Assembly: GCF_910592395.1 (NCBI RefSeq)
Contig: NC_088314.1
Coordinates: forward strand, 17,583,998 to 17,647,997
Direction of reading: 5' to 3'
From: Lineus longissimus
Taxonomy: Eukaryota; Nemertea; Pilidiophora; Heteronemertea; Lineidae
Length of the DNA stretch: 64,000 bases
Shown here piece by piece: positions 1-12,500 of the stretch. The notes under the pieces were generated by a model. The model was not told where the DNA came from. It saw only the letters and a list, made by a program, of their open reading frames with translations, and searched no databases. Within the stretch, counting starts at the first letter, position 1, and every line of letters starts with the position of its first letter. Both the position numbers and the translations under genes were made by a program.

Positions 1-285
1 CAACTGCGCTGCAATTTCGTATAAACCAATTTTTTGTAAACCCGTGTATATTGGCCCCCATTGAACAAACACATATCGTTTTGTTGGTCTTGGCTCCACG
101 CCAACACGCTGACGTAAAGTGCGAATGATATGTGAATTTCAAATTTTGTCAATACGCACAGAGCCCGAGTGGTGGAATATGCAAAATGCAATATATGTGT
201 ATCGCTCATGATGCTGTTGCGCTGGACATGTTGGAAAATGGACTTTGGTAGGCTGGTCTACTTTTTAAAAAACCAAATACTAGTA

Positions 286-389
286 CAGTGGAACCTCCCT
301 TAGAGGACACCTCTCTATTAAGGACAACCTCTCTATTAAGGACAGCACTTGTTAGTCCCAAAGGTGTCCTTATTAGAGAGGTTCTACTG
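286..389. mobile_element. pogo/Tigger-like MITE (104 bp)
   Basis: The left end CAGTGGAACCTCCCTTAGAG and the right end, read on the other strand as CAGTAGAACCTCTCTAATAA, form terminal inverted repeats. TA dinucleotides flank both sides (284-285 and 390-391). The interior repeats CTCTCTATTAAGGACA twice. The ends and TA target are those of pogo-type Tc1/mariner MITEs. There is no coding capacity. Confidence 0.75.
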
Positions 390-391
390 TA

Positions 392-3300
392 TGTTATTAT
401 ATTCCAAGTGATGGAGGTGGCAGAATTCAATTGATGTTTAAAAGAGTTCCATATTTTGTATACGATTTCACCAATAAGGGATCAGCAGAATACTTGTTCA
501 AGCATGCATCAATTATTTCTTTGGAAAGCATTTTGATTTTTATGTGTGTTTGACTGCCAGTATAATTTTCAAAGTTATATTTCAAACGAGGTGCATATGG
601 CGTAGGGAGACGTTCTTTCATGCATATGCAAATGCATTGATAAATCACTTATCCTTTTTTGTGTGACAGTCTTCAAAAGAATCCCGTCTGGAACTCAAGT
701 TTCAAAAGGGGCGAAGGCATATACGTACTTGATCATATATCGCATGAGCCTGATTGATGAGTGTTACAAAGTTTTTTTAGATTTATTTCAACTTTATTTG
801 TTCACTTGCCATTAGCACTTGAAGCAAAATGTACCCACACATACACATTTTCCATTTCATTTTGGTTTCCCAGAATAGGAATCTCCCTTAAAAGGCAATC
901 TTTAACATGTTCAATCAATTATTAAAACGCCTGTTGTCAGTTCAGTTATCGAGCTGTATGTGTGTTAGGCGCTATAAATTGTAGGATTCCGGAGGTCTGC
1001 ACAACAATGCGGTATTGAACTTTTGACTGAAATTCTCGTTGCATTATAGTTTTACTGATAACCACTTGAGGTTCATAGCTTTTATTTCCCTAAAGGCAAC
1101 GCCACAACCAACATGACGAATGGTTTTCACGACATGGAATTGAGCTGTCGCCCGAATTTACGGGGATGTAAGGAATCTCCAATTGTAACACTTTGTGTGC
1201 GATCTGGCTCATCAGTATACTGTGTCGATGTGTTTTACCCGGTTGAGGGGCGCCTGTACAAAAGGCCTATCTGACGTGTAATTGTTATGTGCAACAAACG
1301 AGCCTCAACTGGCTAAAGAGCGTCCACACAGTAAAAGACTGCTTGCTGTGATCATACATGTAATTGGAAACTGCAACTCGTTATCGCTTACAGTGTATGT
1401 TTTTTCAATTGTTGTTTCTTTTGACGGCAATGTCACTTGATGTTGACATTTACAGAGACATGATATCGTCGAAACTCTAGCCGGAAGAACCACGTTTGCA
1501 GCTATACTCAAACAGTATATATCATATCCGGCCACGAAGTCATTACCTGTCACAAAGCTGGGCTGCTTCTTAACGATATCTACAAAACACTGCATGTATG
1601 CAGGAACTGCTTCGCCTCCCGATCTAGAGCGCATTAAACCGTTCGGGCTCGAACATGTCGTAATCCCTTCGAAAGCACTGACACTACTAATGACATTTAC
1701 AGAATACGGGTGTTGAAGTCGGAACCGAATACAACACGGCTACAGGAGCGCTACTTCCGTCAACAGACTCAGTAAACAAGATTATTACAATTACTAGCTA
1801 AATCAATAGCGCTTTTAAAAAACAAACAACCAAATAACTTCTTGTGATAATAGAATCAAAATACCCCCCCCCCCCCATTTTGTTAATTTCACAATTTTCC
1901 GCAGAAAATCGGTGATCAGTATTTAGTCTGTTGCTAGATGAGCAGGTACATGGAGGCGAATAGGTGCATTTTCCTCCTGGTCACCTAAATCCTACACCCA
2001 AGTTTCCCTCTAAATCACAGTGAGCTATATCAATACGATAAACTATCCCAGCCATTCTACTACAGGACATAAACGAGGCGAATAGACACATTATCCTCCT
2101 TGTCACATAACTCTCACACCCATTTTTTCCCTCTGAATCAAAGTGAGCTATATCAATACGATAAACGAAATATGTAGACTTGACTCCAAGAGAATCGACT
2201 CGAACTTTAGTGCAAATCCGCCATTGCTGACATCATTGGTGCCACAAACTTAATTTTTATGTAAGTTTTCTAATAGCGTCAGGAGTGTGCCGAACTCTCC
2301 CAGGCAATCTACTATGGGAGAGGACAGAAAAAGTGGCCCATCCTCGGTCCTCCCTGTCAATTCATAACTGCCCCACAATATCATATTGATGATTTTTCCT
2401 TCAAATTTCAAGAAGTGCTTACAGATTCCTCACCTTTATAAGCTGGCACGATGTAATTAAAACATGGTAAACAATACATACATGTTTGAAGCATTACGTT
2501 TTTTAACACGTTTTGCCCCTCTGGCAGTTAACATGGTTAGAAGAATTCCAATACTCGTCTGTTGCCTTCAAAACAAAGCCCGTTTGCACCTAGGCCTAAA
2601 TTATCATTGTTCTATAGCTTTTATTAATGGGTTATTCGGGACAATCTTGACTACATCGACCGCAACGACATAGCTTTCCGTGGGGGTCGAAGCCTCAACC
2701 AGCAAGGGCAAACGTAATGAGAAAATCTATGCAGCAGCATTCTGATGTGGGTTTTTTCAATTGGAAAGATAATTGAGCCAGTGGCCGAAACAGCACATGA
2801 GGCGTGGTCACGAAAGACATCCCTTAACATGGTTAAGGACTCAGCGTACCACACTGTTCTGAAATAACTAATGTCGCTCCGTTGATGCACGAATCGACAT
2901 CCCGTCGATGTGAATGAGAAGTATGAGACCTTGATGACTCTACATACAGCTGCAGGAAGCAAATGAACAACTCCGATCTTATTATTTGCCGAGCTGATTT
3001 GTTCTGCGGGATTGCTTCCTTGAGCAAAGTTACGTCCGCCTGGCGCTTCCTCCGTCACCGGATATGAAATATTGTCGTGCTTCAATCAACTTATTACATC
3101 ATTTCCTTATTACTAGTATCAAAATACATATACATTCATCATGTACAGCAAAGTCTAGTTTCATCATTCTTTGACCCTTTTTTAGAAACTGGAGACATGA
3201 TATTGTGCATATTATGGTAATTTGATGCAAAATGTTCAAATTGCGTTGATGATGGGGTTGGCGACTCTAAGTTGCGCTACATTTTCTAATGCATCGAAAC

Positions 3301-3986
3301 TATTACATTTAAATGTGATATTCTTTTTGCATTATTGTGACACACTGCGAACACATGACAGATGGTTAGTTAGTCACTGATTGGAGAGGGTAAACGGATC
3401 TTGTACATTTGACTCCATTACCCCCGACACAATACACTTGTATTTGATTTATTGCACCTGTTAGCTTGAACCAGATTTTCGAGAATTCACGTAACATAAT
3501 TGTCCGACAAAGTGTACAACTGCAGGACACAGTTACATTTCACGCAAATCTCACGGTCGTGTTCGTCTGGGAGCCGAGGGTATAGAGTAGGGATGTCACG
3601 TGGTTGGTAATATTACACCATGTTTAAATTTGTCGAATTTGAAATTGAACTTATAAATTTCTAATTGCGTAATGACGTGCTAGATTGGATACAAATGTCG
3701 GCATTGTCGTTGTAAAGACAGCTATATAAATACCATGAATGTCAAGTTTCAGCAAATTCTTATGCATAAGAACTGCACTATGTTTTTTTACCACTGCAGT
3801 TCTATTTTCCTGGATCACCAATATAAATTACGAACGCAGTGGTTTATATCAGACGTGCACACCGTATCTTCTCAGTGATGCGTACAACGCCATCAATCAG
3901 CATGTTTCTCAAATATCTGCAGTACGACGTCAAAGCATGAAGTGGAGGAATAGTTGTTAAAATTGTGACCAAAAAACATGACGTAC
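392..3986. other. No supported gene; non-coding or decayed sequence
   Basis: Reading frames here stay below about 145 codons and lack paired splice signals, with one possible exception. A minus-strand frame at 2651-3085 (144 codons) could follow an acceptor (ttgattgaag) near 3080. It would then join the signal-type exon at 3987-4052 in phase 0, but its translation matches no family I know. Two similar 130-bp stretches (about 1950-2045 and 2075-2165, both with AGTGAGCTATATCAATACGA) form a local duplication. A poly-C run lies near 1864. Confidence 0.5.
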
Positions 3987-4052
3987 CTCAGCCAAAGCAT
4001 AAAGGATAACCAGGACGTATCCAAGTAAAAACGCAATCCACATATTCCTCAT
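3987..4052 (-). CDS. Isolated 5' exon encoding a signal peptide or signal anchor
   Basis: On the minus strand an ATG at 4052-4050 opens 22 codons ending ALAE, directly followed by the donor gtacgt (phase 0). The peptide has a short charged start (MRNM) and then an unbroken hydrophobic core (WIAFLLGYVLVILYAL). That is typical of a secretory signal or a type II membrane anchor. The rest of the gene should lie at lower coordinates. The only candidate is the open frame at 2651-3085, which can be joined in phase 0 but is not recognisable. It could also be a decayed gene fragment or a chance hydrophobic frame. I am moderately sure of the exon and unsure of the gene. Confidence 0.4.
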
Positions 4053-4059
4053 TTTGTTT

Positions 4060-7000
4060 GTACTACTCCTGGCTATACCATGCCATAGAATCCACGAGGC
4101 TCTCTGCTGATAGACTGATGAAATTGTCTCCCAGCATGCGCCTCACTAGTCGATCTCGTATGCAGGTCGTTGCTACGTGCATTCGTTCTGTTAAATCGAT
4201 TGGAAATTATGCGGCGGGGCCGTGGTTGTTCAACCAGATGCTATAACCTCGGGGACAGGTCGCTGTTATAAACATCGGGAAAATCGATTTAAGGAAATGA
4301 AGCATCGGTTTGGAGTTACAAACCTCGTTGCCACAGCCATGCGTTTTCAGCCATACTATACTTAGCGTTACAGACAGGAACAAAAAAGACAGGCAACAAA
4401 CGGGACATGGTAATTGGAACAGTAAAATGGAATTTCTCTTATAATGAGGAATCTAGGCTACTGAGGACGAATTATCGACACGCTGGAATAATGCAAGTTA
4501 AATTTATAATATCCCAAGAATTACCAAAGGCTTTCTTATACCTGCAACTGACATAGGTCATGACCCGTCGAGGCCGTTGTCCTGGTATTTGCATAGGTAT
4601 CTAAGGTACACAGAAGATGACAGGCAACATCGGAACACCCCTACAAATGGGCTTGAGCTCCATCAGACAGTATTCGTAGGACCATTGTGTATGGTCACTC
4701 CTTCAGCCAAACCTATCACAGGACACACCGCATGTCATGACGGTAACCTGTATCAGCACGCCATTTTAGGGGATGCGACTTTAGACCAAAGATGGAGCCA
4801 TAGGCACACCGTTTCGGTGGCTTGGGGTCATTCCATAGAAAGTTTTGAAATATAGATGCTTCGATATGCGATTCGGCAAACTGCCGAGCCTTTGCATGCT
4901 GTTTCGAGTGCGTGGAATCTGAAATCTACGTACTCTTAGATGCGATTTCAGGTCGATCCTGATGATACATGAATCAAGTATTCGTTGGTTGCCGTAAGCT
5001 TGGGATCTTGAACCCCTGGATCCGCCCCCCCCCCCCCCCGGATATGATCCTTAAACTTTGGCCACCTGTCATGCATGTGCAAATGTCGATCTCCAAAGCA
5101 AACATATCGAGGAAAATGTTCCGCGAGACATTTACAATATACATGTAGTTAGTTCATTATGCAGTTGTCTGCTATTATCGTGTCCGATTCACTGTACATG
5201 TATATCGAGTGGGCCACAAAAAAAACGAGTAATTTTAGGTAATGCTGTAAATGCCATAGACATGTTATCCGATTGACCCACATTCGTTAAGAAAACAGCT
5301 GCTTCAAAATTTGACATATGAATATATGAAGACTACGTTGAATGCCTATAAATTATCACGTTGAAATCGAGTCGAACCCCATATTTGACAAAAATATACC
5401 AAGGCCTGGTCTATCGGCCTATACATAACTGCGTTCACTGACTGCTGATCTTTGCGCAGTAAAGTTGGGAGGATGCCTGTTCTCGGTTACTGGGACTCAC
5501 GAGGGGTAAGTAGACCTTGTAGAACATCCCGGTCCGCTACTGGCTGGGCAAAGACCTTGCTGGCTCACACACATTTTTACCCGTTGATGGGGCTGTTGTG
5601 CCCGAACCCGGGCCAGATTTAGGATCGGGATAGGCCTATGTCTCATATTACTGGAAGGTTGCGACTTTTGAATATCGACTCGCCCGATTTGCCGATAAAA
5701 GTGCAACTGTCAGTGTATATGTATGTAACTGAAAATACTAGATTGAAAAATATTTTGCGACCCAAAAACTTGGTGTACAGAATTTTTTTTCAGAAACGAC
5801 AATATCTGGCCGATCACAATTTTTTCTGAAGGAGCCCACCGTGCAGTATCGGTTTTGTTTAGATCAAGATGCGTCAATGGTTTAGCATTTGAGCATCCAT
5901 TTTTGTTCTGGGTGACATTTCAATTGGTCAGCCTTCGACGGGCATAATTTTGACAATGTTTCATGGCTTGGCCTATGTAAAGCTGGGCGGGGAATCATGT
6001 TTTAGTTCTTTTAGGGATGGTGTAGGGGCTATTTTTGGGCTTTAATCTATACGAGATAATCTCTTGTCGAACATGCTGCTTAATTTTTCAGTTGGGTGGC
6101 CCTATCCGCCTTCTTCTTGCCTACTGCAAAGAGGACTTTGAAGATAAACACTTTGTGTGTGGTGATGGTAGGTCTACGTCAGTAGACGTCTAAAACTCAC
6201 AAAATTTTCGTGGGCGTCTTATTTTCCCGTATTTCACGAAATACCCAAGATTCGCAAAATAAAAATCGTTGAAGAAATTTGTAGAGGCGCTGCGGGAAAA
6301 TTGTGTGGTTTCCCGTAAGGAAAGGTTTTGTTTGTCTTTGTGATGTTTTCTTTACAGACGAAATACGTTGATCGAAAATTTGACCCTTTTAAAGTTAACC
6401 TACATCCTAATTCTGTGTTACAGATATCTATTGAATATCAATTTGTAGACAAAGAGTCAAAAATCGTTTTCATGCCAAGTTACATTGCACTGGCCTATGT
6501 AATTCGTATATTGCGACAATCGTTTTTATTGTAAATGTTGTGGGCATCAGAACGTACACTGGTACTCGAGCGATCACTGTAGAACAGATTCGGGCATGTC
6601 TGAAAGTTTATTTAAATGCAATATCAATCATGTCATTAACACTATGAGATTTCGAATGGTTATGGTTCCAGGTCCTGAATTCAGCATGGAGTGTTGGCAC
6701 AGCGTGAAGGATACCCTTGGTCTACCATTCCCAAATGTAAGAAATTAAAAAGGAATCGAAGTTATGTTTGTGAAGTCTAGGGCGTCTCGCGCTGAAACCG
6801 CCGGACAGACTTGACATCATCCTTGAGAATCATATTCGTCCTTTTCAAGTTACCGAACAGTCGTGCCTTGGGGACTGAGGCCTCGGGAAATGTATGCATA
6901 TAGACCGAAGAAATTAGAGTGATTTTTAGGAGTTGACTAATTTTAAAGCTACAAATAGCTCAGTCAACTGATCCAGCTTTGTGCAAAACTTTTTTAGATG

Positions 7001-7840
7001 AGACCCATTAGTACAGGCAAGATCATGAGTTGTGTTCTGAATCGTGTTCGGATTCAACCTAAGCTTTTATTTGATGTTTCACAAGATTTTATGTTCGATC
7101 AAGTGTCCTAGTTTCTAGTGTTAGTAAATTTACTATTGAGCCCGTATCTTGGCCATATTCTTTTGTTAACCAAATTTATCGCGAAAATCATTCTAATAAA
7201 TTTCGTTTGATGATTTTGATGTAGCAACTTAATCTGAATTGAATATTTCAATGGGATTGGTTAAGTCTCGCCCATCAAGGGATTCTCACAACTTGTATAA
7301 CATGCATGAGAGAAAAATGATGATTTCAATGTATTTTAGTTGCAAAATTTATTTCCCAGCTGCCGTATTACATTGATGGGGACGTCAAGATAACACAGAG
7401 TAATGCCATCTGCCGCCACATTGCTCGCAAGCATGACCTCTGCGAGTTTAAAATAATAGAAAAAGGATAAAAAATAAAGTTAATGCATTATTGCTCGCAA
7501 GCATAATTTCTGAAGGATAACTGGCTAGGAGTATGAAAGCAATTTGTCACTATAATGTAAGTTTTTCGCAACAGCGCAATCTTTGTAAGTCACGTGATAT
7601 AGACACAGGGTTATGCAATGCTCACACGGGCAATTATAATTTCAGTGAGAATGTAGGCTAATAGTAATGCCATCTGCCAGTTATACGCGTTATATAGAAT
7701 CAGAGTTATGCATTGCACACAAATATGATCTCTCAGTATGAATACAGGCCTAATGTACCGTAACGCCATCTACCATTACATTTGCTCGACAGCGCAGCCT
7801 CAAGTATGTCTGTTGTTGTGCATACAGATATTCAGATGGT
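4060..7840. other. No supported gene
   Basis: Only short open frames without splice partners were seen. A poly-C run lies near 5027. At 6210-6330 there is sequence rich in TTTCGTGGGC/CCCGTATTTCACG resembling the flanks of the MITEs listed further right. Phrases such as AGTAATGCCATCTGCC recur at 7400, 7660 and 7760, pointing to an old local duplication. No promoter or RNA gene could be supported. Confidence 0.5.
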
Positions 7841-8778
7841 TTGTGGTATTCGACTCGATGACTCGACGGCGCGATGACTCGATGACGCGATCGAGTTGGA
7901 ATCTTTTTGAAGAATATCACTGCTTGGACTGTAATTTATACATAGAATCATAAGTGGAGGGAAAAAAAAGAACCGATCATTACCAACCCCTTTCCAGCTG
8001 TTTTCACCGTATCTAATCCGACCATTTTTCGTTTCTCACAAGTTCGCATTTTTGATAAAACCATGCGCCATGTTGCTATGCAAGCCACTAGTATCTCACC
8101 GTGAATACAGCTAAATACACCTAAATAAAGCTGGTTCAGATCAACCTCCTACCCAGGTTCTTTACAAGCAGAAATTCCAATGGTAAAATGACACACGAGT
8201 TCCTGGAGACAAGGTTGGCTCTGGATATCCGTTCAGCACGGCAATATTACATGTCCTATACACCTTTCCAGAAATTGGGCGCTGAGTGTCCGAAATAGTG
8301 ATGTCATAAGGGGAAACTGGTGGAGGGACAAAGGATATAGTCGTGGTTGATGTCTTGGGGGGGGGGGGGGGCAGATGTCAAGGGACGGAAGAGGGACTGA
8401 GTGACTGAGTCTAAAAAACTGCACATGTGCGAAATTCCGATTGTTGACGGACTACCACATGACATCTGACCTTGGCCACTAGAAGCTTGTTTGTCAATTA
8501 AATCTCCGGTCATTTTGCATGCTATGAAACTTCCGCGAGTCCTTTAAATATCAAAGTCAACCGCGGGGACCAATCTTCAGTTGCCATGGCTGGGGGGGGG
8601 GGGGGGCACATCCTTCCACATACCGTAGCTGGGTATGGGAAGGCCGAGCTAAAACCTCTGCTATTGGAGCGGTAGCCCGGAGACCAGGATCATGGGATTC
8701 CGTATTTTAGCAAAATCCATAGCAACGATCGCGTCATCGAGCCATCGCGTCGTCGAGTCATCGAGTCGAATACCACAA
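7841..8778. mobile_element. Element bounded by 53-bp inverted repeats
   Basis: Positions 7841-7893 and the reverse complement of 8726-8778 match at 51 of 53 bases. The shared sequence is itself built of the short phrase CGATGACTCGA/GCGATGACGCGAT. The 0.94-kb interval has no coding frame of note but contains a poly-G run and a 105-bp block (about 8250-8355) found again at 35003-35108. A non-autonomous DNA transposon or foldback element is the simplest reading. Target duplications are not clear because the repeats blur outward. Confidence 0.5.
8250..8355 (+). repeat. Dispersed repeat, copy 1 (second copy at 35003-35108)
   Basis: The block starts TATACACCTTTCCAGAAATT and contains GGCGCTGAGTGTCCGAAATA and TGATGTCATAAGGGGAAACT. 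It recurs almost base for base at 35003-35108, where a CTAGGCCTTA insertion is the main difference. It lies inside the inverted-repeat element 7841-8778. Confidence 0.7.
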
Positions 8779-8795
8779 GCCTATTCAGATACCTT

Positions 8796-8905
8796 ATACA
8801 CCAAGCTTCAGTAAATTCGTATGCATGAAGACTGCATCACGGTATTGTGCTTTTCTATTTCCTGGACCACCAGTAATTACGAACGGCGTAGCCCTTTAAA
8901 CCTCA
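8796..8905 (+). repeat. Dispersed repeat with CAGTAATTACGAACGGCGTA core
   Basis: Related stretches occur at 3739-3850 in the same orientation, and at 21425-21520 and 21640-21670 (the first of these inverted). The shared parts are a CTTCAGTAAATTCGTATGCA-type start, a TTCTATTTCCTGGACCACCA middle and an ACGAACGGCGTAGCCCTTTA end. This is an old interspersed repeat of unknown class, not a gene. Confidence 0.5.
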
Positions 8906-9518
8906 TTTTTTTGTATTTTAATTTCCATGTGACTGCGTGCACCGTTTTGTATGTGTATAGGTTGTATTTTTCACAAAAGGTGGCAAATGTTTGCTTCAGA
9001 CCCATGTCGGAATCCCCAAAGTGCCTTGTACATACAATTAAGACACATGAATGTCAAAAATACTCTTGGTGTCACTCTTGGGCATTTAAAATATTGGATA
9101 AATAAACAAAATATTCGGCAAACAGTAATCTAAATATTGATTGTTTGTAAATTGAAAGCCAAATTTGTTGGTATAGTACTATTTTCTGAAAGCATGTCAT
9201 ACACATCATGAATTCAAAACTTCAATTATGTGTTACAGCACTTAACCGATCAAACCACTTCCTCGTGCTTTGTTTTCGAGCGGGTTTCAAATATATCAGT
9301 GGAAGTAACTTTGTACTGTTGGGTAAGTATCGCTGATGTGTATTTTCAATCAAGGTCGTTCAATCGAAGCCAGAGTCAGTTTTGGACAAAGGTGCGTTGA
9401 CGCACTGCAGTGGACAGAGAGACTCCCGTGGGATTTTAACACATTCAACGAGTTTTTGTTGCTGGTGGCAGTTAAGTGTGTTTTAGCCTTTAGCGAGCGT
9501 GAAAGTGGGAGCGTGAAA

Positions 9519-12500
9519 ATGGCCTATACTTTTCGCACAGTGATGTTCGCATTGATAATGTGCGGAAGATCCTATTGTCTGACAACGGGTAAGAATGTTA
9601 GTTGTTTCTTGAAATTGATAGTGTTCATTCCTATTGTCGGACAACGGGTAAGAAAGTTAGTCATTCTTTGATGTTGATAATGTTCATTCCTATTGTCGGA
9701 CAACGGGTAAGAATGATAGTCGTTTTTTGACATTGATAGTGTGCATTAAATCCTATTTTCGGATAACGGGTAAGAATCTTAGTCGTCTCTTGACATGCAT
9801 TAGATCATATTGTCGGACAACGAATAAGACTCTTAATCATTGGCACTGATATTGTCTACAATTAATGATGACTGGTCTTTTGTAATTTATGACAATATTG
9901 ACAGATACTACTGTAAAACAATAACAAGAATGTTTAACTTAGTAGCTTACTTTTTGCCATGGCTAGTAGATTTCGATATAAACCGTTATTTGTTGCCGGT
10001 CGTTCCCTAACATAGTCTGGATAAAGATATCTGCCATGGTTTAAACCTTACACGACAATAAAAGACATGGGCCTACCCCTTCTGGTGTTTTAGGGATATT
10101 TTGAGCAATGCGTGTCACAAAATCTTGACCAGTCTTTTGTGTGTTTCAATTTTGTCTTCATTTCATATCAAAGGTAAGAACACATTTTTTTTTCATGGCA
10201 AATCATTACTTACATTTCCGCTGTACATAAGAATATTTCTGTGTAACTTTGTAAGCAACTTCCCCACAGCAAGTTCATTGTGCTCCAACAATAGCAAAAG
10301 AGACAGGACCATTATTTTTAGATGAAGCTTGGCACATTGGAAGATTAACAGAGGGAAAAACTGGATATTTTGTCAAAATAGCACAGATGAGAAAATGCCA
10401 AAATCAATTCATCAAGGTACGCGAATGCATACAAAAAATTGTTTCGTGGTGATTTAAATGTAAAAATCCTCTTGGGTCCCAAAATTTAATTTAGGAAAAG
10501 CAAACTTTGAAGAAATCGACCTCGTGGTTTTCGTACGGCAGAGCAAAAGCTTAGTGACATTAACTTTATGAAAAATAAAAACAGATCGACTAGCACTTTG
10601 AGAACATTTAACTAACATTTTGAGGATGTTAATAAAGCACTTCAAACTGCATCAACAATGACCACTTCGTCAGATTAGGCAGTGCCGTGTCCACCAGACT
10701 AATAGATACAAAATTTGGTCCTCGATCTGTCCTTCAACATTTATCTTTTCCTAGTAAATTTATAATCATCATCATCATAGTGAAAGTTAATGGCAACCCT
10801 TTTGAGTCTTCAACCTAAATAGCTTATATAATTTATTTATTCGTGTAAAATACATGTACAATATTTGATATAACATGACAAGACATTGGATTATGAACAA
10901 AATAAAACGTACATGCATTACACTGGTAACCATGTAGGTCGAGACCTATTATATGGCACCAGATAATATGGGTTGTGTCGTCGGGGTGCCGGCGACATGC
11001 GCACTAAGTGGGCCGACAGTTTGCACAACGGCAGAAAGTGACGAAAGTGCACATGTCGTCGACATCCAAACGATCCAACCTGTCAAAATAATAAACATTA
11101 AGGGACGATTTAAAATGCATTTTTTTCAAATTATGTAATTGGACCGGGAGGCTGTTCCACAGCTTCGGTGTCCTCACCCAGTATGAGGCACCGAACGTCT
11201 CCGAGTGGAATCTCGGCTGCGCCAGTCGTAAACCGTCGCCCCTTACAGCCGGGGTTATATAAAAACGTGCATTAAAATCCAGGACATTATAATAAGAATC
11301 GTGCATAAAAACTAGATCCTTGATTTCCCGACGGTACGACAGGGGCAGCAGAGACAACGCTCGCAGACGCTCCACATATGGCATATCAGGGCCTAAAATG
11401 TGACGAGTCACCCTCCGCTGGACACGCTCTAAAGTTTCAAGATCACGTCGCACATGTGTGTCGAATACCACCGTACCATATTCAAGGCGACTACGCACAA
11501 GTGATTTATACAACATGATATTCAAATTAACGTCTGCAGTACGCCCGCATACACGCCTGATCATACCCCACATTCTACTTGCACTGCTTGCAATACCATT
11601 GACATGAGATGACCATGACAGGTCCGAAGAAAAGACAATACCAAGATCCTTGAATTTATCAACCCGAGGCAATGCAAAACCATTGATATTGTAAAAGAAG
11701 TGTGTCGGATTTAACTTCCTAGTAACACTCATGACCATGCATTTGCTTGGGCTAAATGTCATGCCCCACCGTTTACTCCAAGCGTACAATTTATCAAGGT
11801 CGGTCTGAAGTAGCAGACAGTCGGTTACAGACTCTATCTCCCTACACATTTTGGAATCATCAGCAAAAAGATCCATGGCAGTACCGTCACTAACGACCTC
11901 AGCAATATCATTTACGTACAATAAGAATAAAAGAGGGCCTAAAATTGACCCTTGCGGCACACCAGACAGTACATCTAAAAGTGATGACTCCGAGCCATTA
12001 ATCACAACTCTCTGCTTCCTATTTGTAAGATACGACGTTAACCAACTCAGAAGACGTCCACAGATTCCAAAGGAACGAATCTTATGTAATAAGAGGCAAT
12101 GGGGAACGGAATCGAAAGCTTTAGCAAAATCCAAATATATAACATCAGTTTGACCCCCACTATCTAAGACCTGGCCCAGTCTATGCTGGAACTGAACAAG
12201 CTGAGTGGCCGTTGACCGCCTGTTACAGAAGCCATGCTGGCCTTTATAGACTGACGGACTTAAGACTGGATAGATACTGTTATAAATGCAACGTTCCATT
12301 ACTTTAGAAACCACAGATAGGAGAGACACGGGTCTATAATTTGAAATCAAATGCTTGTCTCCCTTCTTGTACACTGGCACAACGTTAGCGATTTTCCAAT
12401 CGTTTGGTAAAACACCTGTCTGCATTGAAACGTTGAATAAAAATGCGAGTGAAGAACACAGTGTAGAGGCACACTCCCTCAGAACACGATTAGAGACCCT

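Noticed and set aside
1640-1680. Minus-strand FEPERF, a cytochrome P450-like phrase
   Set aside because: A stop follows within four codons and no haem-binding Cys motif or other P450 block is nearby.
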